A DNA stretch of 5,697 bases from an uncultured Desulfobulbaceae bacterium (GTDB lineage: Bacteria; Desulfobacterota; Desulfobulbia; Desulfobulbales; Desulfobulbaceae), in contig CALZIH010000198.1 in assembly GCA_945787305.1 (NCBI GenBank), positions 1 to 5,697 on the forward strand. Direction: 5' to 3'. Of this stretch, positions 1 to 4,708 are shown in pieces (the stretch's first letter is position 1; each line of letters starts with the position of its first letter). A model generated the notes under the pieces. It was given only the letters and a program-made list of their open reading frames with translations, was not told the DNA's origin and did no database searches. The position numbers were made by a program, and so were the translations under genes.

Positions 1-29
1 ACAGATGGCTACTGGTAAAATGAAAAAAA

Positions 30-836
30 TCAGATATGCCGTTGTGCAATTTTGTCAAACATCTGTATCAGGCCTGCGCAAAGGGAGTAAATTGATTGTA
101 TATGCAGGTTGACTGCGCAGCAGGCATCAAAGAAAATGGTCAACTTGGAGTCCAAGTCTTCTTCCGGTGCCTGGTAACAGATGAGGAGCGGGACGTGCGG
201 CAGAGGGTAGAGGGTCAATGCGATGTCGGCTTCAAAGGCTTCGGTCTCTTTTCCCATGAACAGGTCGATAATATCACTCAGCAGGGTCGGGTGGTCATCG
301 GCAAGTTGTCTCAAAGGCCGTTCGCAGCGGCTGGTAAACAGTCCCTGCCAGTCCAGGCCACCCTGGAGTTCACGAAAGGTTATCCAGGTGCCGGTGATTT
401 CCTGGTGGGTTGGGTTGGTCGCATAGGCGAGCAGGGGAGCGGTGACCCAGGGAATGATATGGCACTCTGAGCGTATCTTACCCTGTCTGTCGATGGTAAA
501 ATCCTTACCCAGAGCGTTTATAATCAGCTCGTCATTCCGGTGGGTCGCGCCAATAATCGGAGCGATTTCTTCAAAATCAATGGATCGAATTTTCTCCTGC
601 AGCTGGTTAAGAAATTCCACCTGATCAGGCTCAATTTTTGAACGAGGCTGCAGGCCGGTGGACAGTTGTTCCAATTGTTCTTTGATGAGAAAAGGACAAT
701 CCGTCAGTTTTTTATCACCCGATACCACTGCAGCGGCAAAGGCCAGGCAGGAGGGAAGTAAACATCTGCCGCAGTTGGTCTTTGGCAGATGTTTATAGAG
801 TTCCAGAGGGTTGAGAGGCTTATTCGACATGGACAA
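30..836 (-). CDS. 4Fe-4S domain protein with DUF3786-like C-terminal region
   Basis: The protein has 268 residues. Residues 17-50 show LPKTNCGRC followed by C30 and C47, giving C-x2-C-x4-C-x16-C (C22, C25, C30, C47). This is the 4Fe-4S motif found in the large (gamma) subunit of the corrinoid iron-sulfur protein and related Fe-S modules, so one [4Fe-4S] cluster is expected. Residues about 75-265 resemble DUF3786, a domain of unknown function common in sulfate reducers and other corrinoid-using anaerobes. Six more cysteines lie there (C125, C171, C220, C239, C240, C253). There is no signal peptide or membrane segment, so it is probably cytoplasmic. It is the second gene of a minus-strand pair, 15 nt after the DUF3617-type gene. 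Two starts compete: TTG at 836 lies 7 nt from a GAGAAG sequence (844-849), while ATG at 830 is 13 nt away; I keep the TTG. The stop is TGA. The Fe-S call is firm; electron transfer or corrinoid reactivation is inference only. Confidence 0.9.
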   Translation of the reverse strand: MSMSNKPLNPLELYKHLPKTNCGRCLLPSCLAFAAAVVSGDKKLTDCPFLIKEQLEQLSTGLQPRSKIEPDQVEFLNQLQEKIRSIDFEEIAPIIGATHRNDELIINALGKDFTIDRQGKIRSECHIIPWVTAPLLAYATNPTHQEITGTWITFRELQGGLDWQGLFTSRCERPLRQLADDHPTLLSDIIDLFMGKETEAFEADIALTLYPLPHVPLLICYQAPEEDLDSKLTIFFDACCAVNLHIQSIYSLCAGLIQMFDKIAQRHI

Positions 837-851
837 GAAAGCACTTCTCAG

Positions 852-1298
852 TTAATCGCAGGCGCCGATACGTTTTCCCTGCCAGCTGGTATTCATCGTC
901 ATTGGACCGGCAGGCATATTCGGCATTTCAGGCATGTCCATTGTCATTTCAATGGAACCGGAGGCGGTGTCGCCCTTGGTCGTGAACTGTCCTTTACCTT
1001 TTGTGACCATCCCTTGTTGATTACATTCCATTTCAAAGCTCAGGCTGCTCCCTTTCATCTCTCTATTCACGATTTTACAGTTGCCGTTATCGACCAGGTC
1101 GGCCATGGGATCTTTTTTGGCCTCTTCTTCGGTTACACACTGGTTCATGGTGGTGACTTGGGGTTGCGGCATCATGGGCATGGTCATGGTGGTGGTAAAT
1201 TCCCATTTGCCGGGATTCATGTTAAAGTTTTCGGCCATGCTGCTTACAGGAAGCAATAGACAGGTGCATGTGCAAGCGGTTATAATCTTTTTTCTCAT
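852..1298 (-). CDS. Methionine-rich periplasmic protein, DUF3617 family
   Basis: The protein has 148 residues. The N-terminus MRKKIITACTCTCLLLPVSS followed by MA is a classical Sec signal peptide (basic start, hydrophobic core), with likely cleavage after A22 before ENFNMNPG; there is no convincing lipobox next to that site. The mature part begins with the PGKWEFTTTMTMP pattern typical of DUF3617 proteins and has four cysteines (C54, C74, C92, C147), enough for two periplasmic disulfides. Methionine is extreme: 17 of about 126 mature residues, clustered at 38-51 and 118-135. Family function is unknown; metal binding by the Met clusters is my inference. The frame stays open upstream to 1421, but ATG 1298 is chosen because a GGAGAGGAG ribosome site (1303-1311) precedes it, the signal peptide starts there, and a promoter lies just upstream. 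It is the first gene of the pair with the Fe-S/DUF3786 gene. Confidence 0.9.
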   Translation of the reverse strand: MRKKIITACTCTCLLLPVSSMAENFNMNPGKWEFTTTMTMPMMPQPQVTTMNQCVTEEEAKKDPMADLVDNGNCKIVNREMKGSSLSFEMECNQQGMVTKGKGQFTTKGDTASGSIEMTMDMPEMPNMPAGPMTMNTSWQGKRIGACD

Positions 1299-1346
1299 GT
1301 TTCTCCTCTCCAGGTGGTTGTAATGAACAGCTGCGAAATTGAGCGG

Positions 1347-1376
1347 AGTGTAGCAAAACCGCATTGTAACTGCCAA
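1347..1376 (-). promoter_or_regulatory. Sigma70-type promoter for the DUF3617/Fe-S operon
   Basis: On the minus strand TTGGCA (1371-1376) and TACACT (1347-1352) are separated by 18 nt, matching five of six and four of six consensus positions. Transcription would start near 1340, leaving a leader of about 40 nt before the ATG at 1298, which carries the ribosome site. The element sits in the 94-bp divergent gap shared with the kinase gene; on the plus strand I see no promoter of similar quality. Confidence 0.55.
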
Positions 1377-1392
1377 CAAAAATTGGATTTTT

Positions 1393-2433
1393 ATGCATAA
1401 ACTCATTACCGCTGCCGGCAAGCTGATGGGCTTGTCTGGGGAACAATGGGCTCCGGAGCGTGTCGTTGTGCAAACGGTTAATCCGGACGGATCTCAGCGA
1501 TTGTTTTACCGCCTGATCGGGCCGGGTGATCGGCGAATACTGGTCATTCAACCACCTGAGAATGATGAGGCCGGGCGTCAGGAAGCGCGGGCAGCCTGGA
1601 ATATAGGCAGTCATCTCTATGATTGTGGGGTGCCGGTGCCTAAGGTCTACGGCTTTGAGGAGGAATCCGGCAGCTTGTTTGTGGAAGATCTTGGAGAGCA
1701 GCGTTTGCATGATCTGCTCCAGGATGCTCCGGATGCCGAACGCTTAGCATGGTATCAGCAGGTGACCGCTGAACTTGTTCGTATGCAGATTCAAGGTGTC
1801 CAGAGGTTTTCACCAACCTGGTGCTGGGATACTCCCCGTTATGATCAGAAGCTCATGCTGGAGCGGGAGTCCGGATATTTTCTACAGGCCCTGTGCAGGG
1901 AGTATCTCAACTTGTCTTTTGACTTTGACAGGGTAGAAAGCGAATGCCGACTTCTTGCCAGGCGGGCGAGCAGTGCACCAGCCGATTTCTTCCTCCATCG
2001 TGATTTTCAGAGTCGAAACATCATGATCAAGGAGGGAAAGGTCCGGATCATCGACTTTCAGGGAGGTCGACTCGGGCCGCTTGCCTACGATCTGGCCTCA
2101 CTGCTCATCGATCCCTATATGGGGTTGTCAGATAGCCTGCAGCAGGATATACGGCGGACGTATTTTTCCCAGCTTAATGCGTTAATTACTTATGATCACA
2201 GCCGGTTCGAACAGGAGTACCATGTGCTTGCGTTGCAGCGTAATATGCAGATTCTCGGGGCCTTTGCCTTTTTAAGTCAGCAGCGAAAGAAACCGTTTTT
2301 TTTCTGTTTTATTGAACCTGCCTTGCGTTCACTCAATTCCCTGCTTGCTAATCCGGAATCGGCAGATTATGCTGCTCTTCGCGAAATCACTTCCCAGAGC
2401 CTTGCTGCAATCAAACACTTGTCTCGAGAATAG
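1393..2433 (+). CDS. AmgK-like sugar kinase of the aminoglycoside phosphotransferase (APH) fold
   Basis: The 346-residue protein has the kinase landmarks of the APH/choline-kinase fold. The catalytic loop is HRDFQSRN at 202-209 (catalytic D204, metal-binding N209), and the DFG-equivalent is IDFQGG at 220-225 (D221). LGPLAYDLASLL follows at 228-239. The N-lobe has a DGSQRLFYR segment (32-40), LVIQPPEND (50-58) and FVEDLGEQ (96-103). This order closely resembles the anomeric MurNAc/GlcNAc kinase AmgK of the Pseudomonas cell-wall recycling pathway (GDAS-RRYFR, VMDAPP, LTDLG, HRD-HSRN, DFQDA). I therefore expect an ATP-dependent kinase acting on a sugar anomeric hydroxyl, rather than an antibiotic-resistance enzyme. 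No MurU-type nucleotidyltransferase is adjacent. Start ATG 1393 has only a weak ribosome site (GGA at 1385-1387); the protein looks complete in length for this family. The fold call is very secure, the substrate is inference. A generic aminoglycoside phosphotransferase label would be misleading about function. Confidence 0.92.
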   Translation: MHKLITAAGKLMGLSGEQWAPERVVVQTVNPDGSQRLFYRLIGPGDRRILVIQPPENDEAGRQEARAAWNIGSHLYDCGVPVPKVYGFEEESGSLFVEDLGEQRLHDLLQDAPDAERLAWYQQVTAELVRMQIQGVQRFSPTWCWDTPRYDQKLMLERESGYFLQALCREYLNLSFDFDRVESECRLLARRASSAPADFFLHRDFQSRNIMIKEGKVRIIDFQGGRLGPLAYDLASLLIDPYMGLSDSLQQDIRRTYFSQLNALITYDHSRFEQEYHVLALQRNMQILGAFAFLSQQRKKPFFFCFIEPALRSLNSLLANPESADYAALREITSQSLAAIKHLSRE

Positions 2434-2538
2434 TTCGGGGCAACGCGAAGTTAAAGGTTATCCACCACTTCTTGTAGCACAACCACTGCAAGCTGGAAAC
2501 TTCTAACCTGTAATTTTGAATCCCTCATAGAGAGCATC

Positions 2539-2634
2539 ATGGCTGGACCGAATAATTGGTATATAGCCGCAACAATAATTGAAAAGGCCAGGCAACCATT
2601 TCTCTGGTACCTGGATTTTCGGATAAAAACATGA
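2539..2634 (+). CDS. Possible 31-codon ORF overlapping the der start
   Basis: ATG at 2539 opens a 31-codon frame (beginning MAGPNNWYIAATII, ending DFRIKT) whose TGA (2632-2634) overlaps the der ATG as ATGA, a classical translational-coupling arrangement. A purine stretch (AGAGAG, 2529-2534) lies 4 nt before the ATG. The der gene itself has only a weak ribosome site (GGA at 2621-2623), which would fit coupling. A frame of this length has a fair chance (roughly one in five) of being open at random, and I recognise no family, so this remains speculative. Confidence 0.2.
   Translation: MAGPNNWYIAATIIEKARQPFLWYLDFRIKT
2588..2614 (+). other. Small hairpin in the der leader
   Basis: CCAGG (2588-2592) pairs with CCTGG (2610-2614), with an inner ACC (2595-2597) able to pair with GGT (2606-2608) around an 8-nt loop. 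No T tract follows, so it is not an intrinsic terminator. It ends 16 nt before the der start and could influence der translation; it may equally be chance. Confidence 0.25.
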
Positions 2635-3971
2635 CCACTCTATCTTCCACCCTGGTGGCGCTCATCGGTCGACCCAATGTCGGCAAATCTACCCTGTTCA
2701 ATCGCATGACCAGACGACGTGACGCCTTGGTCGATCCTACGCCAGGGGTGACGCGGGACCGGCATTATGCAAGGGTCAGCTATGAGGAACATCCCTTTAC
2801 CCTGATCGACACCGGCGGCATTGATGATGAAGACGATACCATTACCAACCACATCCGTAACCAGGCCCTGCGGGCAGTTGACGAGGCGGACATTATTCTG
2901 TTTCTCATGGATGGCCGTCAGGGCTTGACACCGAGTGATCAGGAAATTGCCGATATCCTCAGGCGTACGGAGAAAAAGGTTTTTTTCATTGTCAACAAGA
3001 TTGACAGTCCGCAACTGGAGATTGAGCTGCTCTCTCCCTTTTACGAGTTAGGGGTGGATACGCTCTGGCCGCTGTCCGGTGATCATGGCTATGGTTTTCA
3101 AACTTTGATGGAGGGACTGACCAAGGACCGTGAGCAGGCCGATGTCAGCGATGAACTACCGGAAGGAACCATGCGACTGGCTTTTCTTGGCCGGCCAAAT
3201 GTCGGTAAATCCTCCATGGTGAATGCCATCATCGGTCAGGAACGGATGGTGGTGTCCGATATTTCCGGCACGACCAGGGATTCGGTGGATACCTTGCTCA
3301 GTCAAGGTAAATACAACTACCTCCTTATTGATACGGCCGGTATTCGGCGCAAGGGAAAGACAAAGGATAAGCTGGAAAAGTTTTCTATCCTCAAGGCGCT
3401 TAAGGCCATGGGGCGTTGTGATATTGCCGTTGTCCTCATTGACGCGGAAGAGGGCATTACCGAACAGGACACCAAGGTTATCGGTTATACCCAGGAACAG
3501 GGCAGGGCGTTAATTATTCTCATCAATAAGTGGGATCTGATCGAGGGTGATAAGAAACGGCAGGACTGGCTGATGGAAGAAGTCAGACTGGCAACGAATT
3601 TTATACCCTTTGCCCCGGTGCTCAGGGTTTCTGCCAAGACCGGTTACGGGATTAAGCGTGTTTTTCCGCAGATTGGGAAGGTCTATCGACAGTTTCATGA
3701 ACGTTTTCCGACAAGCAGTTTGAACCGTCTACTCGAGGCTGCGGTTGCCCATCACGAACCGCCCATGCATAGAGGAAGAAGGTTAAAGCTTTATTATACC
3801 GCCCAGATAGGTACGGCACCACCTTCTTTTGCCGTGATTGCCAATGCACCCAAAGGGATTCATTTCTCCTATCAGCGGTACCTGAAAAATCGTTTTCGCG
3901 AAGGCTTGGGCCTGGATCTGGTCCCGGTTCGTCTGGTATTCAAGGAGCGGAGCGGTAGGAAACAAAAATAG
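2631..3971 (+). CDS. der: Ribosome-assembly GTPase Der (EngA)
   Basis: The 446-residue protein is a full-length Der: two tandem GTPase domains and a C-terminal KH-like domain. GD1 has the P-loop GRPNVGKS at 13-20, the G2 threonine in PGVTRD (38-43), DTGG at 60-63, NKID at 122-125 and the LSGDHGYG G5 region at 149-156. GD2 has GRPNVGKS at 187-194, SGTTRD at 212-217, DTAG at 234-237, NKWD at 299-302 and VSAKTGYG at 333-340. The KH-like domain spans about 355-437, and the tail is basic (KERSGRKQK). Der is an essential GTPase that binds the 50S subunit and acts in its late assembly. All nucleotide-binding motifs are intact. The start at ATG 2631 places the P-loop at the usual distance from the N-terminus; its ribosome site is weak. 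The gene converges with the small unknown gene on its right, with 40 nt between stops and no clear hairpin-plus-T-tract terminator there. Confidence 0.99.
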   Translation: MTTLSSTLVALIGRPNVGKSTLFNRMTRRRDALVDPTPGVTRDRHYARVSYEEHPFTLIDTGGIDDEDDTITNHIRNQALRAVDEADIILFLMDGRQGLTPSDQEIADILRRTEKKVFFIVNKIDSPQLEIELLSPFYELGVDTLWPLSGDHGYGFQTLMEGLTKDREQADVSDELPEGTMRLAFLGRPNVGKSSMVNAIIGQERMVVSDISGTTRDSVDTLLSQGKYNYLLIDTAGIRRKGKTKDKLEKFSILKALKAMGRCDIAVVLIDAEEGITEQDTKVIGYTQEQGRALIILINKWDLIEGDKKRQDWLMEEVRLATNFIPFAPVLRVSAKTGYGIKRVFPQIGKVYRQFHERFPTSSLNRLLEAAVAHHEPPMHRGRRLKLYYTAQIGTAPPSFAVIANAPKGIHFSYQRYLKNRFREGLGLDLVPVRLVFKERSGRKQK

Positions 3972-4011
3972 CGTTTGGTTGGGGAAATGTACAAAAGACA
4001 GAGCGTCGGAT

Positions 4012-4314
4012 TCAGGCGAGAAGCCGTTTATTGTACGTGTCCATTCTCTTCGTCAGCAGACGCCGTTCATTGCCGGTTAGTTCCCTTTCGTCTGCAACAA
4101 TATCCATATAATACCCGGTGAGGCCGGAGTAGGAACTGGTCGGGTGAATAGTCAGCCAGTGTTCGGCGTTTTCGTCGGCAAAGGCCCGTTCGACAATTTC
4201 AACTATGATGTCATCGTTGTCCTGCCGAGCCCACTCTATGATCCGTTCAAAAAGATCTGCTTCCTTGGCTTTACGGTATACCGCCCGTTTGATCATGAAA
4301 TCAGCACCTTGCAT
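4012..4314 (-). CDS. Small charged protein of unknown family
   Basis: I do not recognise this 100-residue protein. It has no cysteine, no signal peptide and no membrane segment, so it should be cytoplasmic. Two amphipathic helices look likely at about 7-30 (FMIKRAVYRKAKEADLFERI) and 33-48 (acidic, ending FADENAEH), followed by a middle segment HWLTIHPTSSYSGLTGYYMD (52-71) and a highly charged C-terminal helix (ERELTGNERRLLTKRMDTYN, 76-95). It reads as a real gene because GGAGGAG (4323-4329) lies 8 nt before ATG 4314 and a good promoter lies further upstream (4375-4403). A second ATG at residue 7 also has a purine run ahead of it, but the first is better supported. It is monocistronic and converges on der. 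Its helix-rich form could suit a small binding or regulatory protein, but nothing visible fixes a role. Confidence 0.78.
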   Translation of the reverse strand: MQGADFMIKRAVYRKAKEADLFERIIEWARQDNDDIIVEIVERAFADENAEHWLTIHPTSSYSGLTGYYMDIVADERELTGNERRLLTKRMDTYNKRLLA

Positions 4315-4374
4315 AGATAGCTCTCCTCCACGCTTTTTTCTGATAGATATATGGTACTTAATTTTATTACAATA

Positions 4375-4403
4375 TTTATAACATGGAGATTCTGTTCAGC
4401 CAA
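4375..4403 (-). promoter_or_regulatory. Sigma70-type promoter for the 100-aa gene
   Basis: On the minus strand TTGGCT (4398-4403) and TATAAA (4375-4380) are spaced by exactly 17 nt, matching four of six and five of six consensus positions. Transcription would start near 4368, giving a leader of about 54 nt that carries the GGAGGAG ribosome site. The downstream DNA is AT-rich, as is usual for promoter melting. Confidence 0.6.
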
Positions 4404-4407
4404 TGAA

Positions 4408-4426
4408 TTCCTTAGGCCCTTAGGAA
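4408..4426. repeat. Interrupted inverted repeat TTCCTTAGG-c-CCTTAGGAA
   Basis: Arms 4408-4416 and 4418-4426 are reverse complements at eight of nine positions around a single central base; each arm also contains CCTTAGG, so the element can be read as a direct repeat as well. It ends 4 nt upstream of the -35 box of the minus-strand promoter. This is a plausible position for a dimeric transcription factor, but no regulator is known. Confidence 0.4.
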
Positions 4427-4576
4427 AAGTAGAGCAACGCAATACAATGAAGGGTTTGGCTTGCTTCTGTCTTTCCATGGGAGCCCTTTTTCCCGCAGCG
4501 CCATGGGCAATCGCTCATCGTTTTAATGTCCACAATGCTGTATCTGAAAAGAAGAGGAGGTAATGTGTTGTGTTTA

Positions 4577-4590
4577 CCTTCTTTTGAAGG
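4577..4590. repeat. Inverted repeat CCTTC-tttt-GAAGG over the propeller-gene -35 position
   Basis: A perfect 5-bp inverted repeat with a 4-nt spacer. It covers the place where the -35 box would fall for the extended -10 at 4600-4608, so a bound protein there could block or replace -35 contact. No T tract follows, arguing against a terminator. Confidence 0.35.
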
Positions 4591-4608
4591 GGTAGAGTAT
4601 GCTATAGT
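4580..4608 (+). promoter_or_regulatory. Extended -10 promoter candidate for the propeller gene
   Basis: TGCTATAGT (4600-4608) is an extended -10 element: the TG dinucleotide is one base before TATAGT, which matches five of six consensus positions. The hexamer 17 nt upstream (TCTTTT, 4580-4585) is a poor -35, which fits either extended -10 recognition or dependence on an activator. Transcription would start near 4615 and give a 5' leader of about 94 nt. Confidence 0.5.
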
Positions 4609-4630
4609 AAAAAAATATTGAACGTTGTGC

Positions 4631-4645
4631 TTCGTCACCGACGAA
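4631..4645 (+). other. Perfect hairpin TTCGTC-acc-GACGAA in the propeller-gene leader
   Basis: Six uninterrupted base pairs around a 3-nt loop lie about 16 nt after the inferred transcription start. It could be an operator, a 5' mRNA-stabilising hairpin, or chance; there is no following T tract. Confidence 0.35.
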
Positions 4646-4695
4646 CATTGCCTTGGACGCCCATGGGACATTGGGAGTTGGAAATTGTAACTTTG

Positions 4696-4702
4696 AAGGA
4701 GG
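4696..4702 (+). promoter_or_regulatory. Strong Shine-Dalgarno (AAGGAGG) of the propeller gene
   Basis: AAGGAGG stands 6 nt before ATG 4709. It is the strongest ribosome site in the window and fixes the start of the open-ended reading frame to its right. Confidence 0.85.
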
Positions 4703-4708
4703 AAGGCC

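Larger units (their letters stand above)
4315..4708. other. 394-bp intergenic region between divergent genes
   Basis: This region separates the minus-strand 100-aa gene from the plus-strand propeller gene. Its left part (4331-4382) is AT-rich and carries the minus-strand promoter. An interrupted inverted repeat sits at 4408-4426. The middle (4427-4570) has no strong signal; a 38-codon frame (4447-4563, starting MKGLACFCLSMGALFP) looks a little like a signal peptide but lacks a ribosome site, and I do not call it. The right part holds an extended -10 promoter candidate, two hairpin-forming repeats and the ribosome site of the propeller gene. No tRNA, riboswitch or terminator is apparent. Confidence 0.6.

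Noticed and set aside
1299..1421. In-frame upstream extension of the DUF3617 gene
   Set aside because: The added 41 residues would precede an evident signal peptide, would cover the promoter and would overlap the divergent kinase start; the ribosome site is at 1303-1311.
1393..2433. Antibiotic-resistance aminoglycoside phosphotransferase
   Set aside because: The motif set (LVIQPP, FVEDLGEQ, HRDFQSRN, IDFQGG) fits AmgK-like sugar kinases, and there is no mobile-element context.
2458..2466. DnaA-box-like TTATCCACC
   Set aside because: One mismatch from consensus; about one such match is expected by chance on both strands of a window this size, and there is no cluster or origin context.
3972..4011. 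Terminator between convergent der and the 100-aa gene
   Set aside because: No GC-rich stem followed by a T tract is visible on either strand.
4447..4563. 38-codon frame with a signal-peptide-like start (and its longer form from 4351)
   Set aside because: There is no ribosome site and little positive charge at the N-terminus, and the long form begins inside the minus-strand promoter region. I see no support beyond hydrophobicity.
4564..4596. Ten-codon ORF (MCCVYLLLKG) after an AGGAGG
   Set aside because: The ribosome site is only 2 nt from the ATG, too close, and the ORF ends before the likely transcription start near 4615.
4475..4667. Three copies of CCATGGG in the intergenic region
   Set aside because: The same heptamer also occurs inside genes (near 1102 and 3405), so it is not specific to this region and has no regular spacing.
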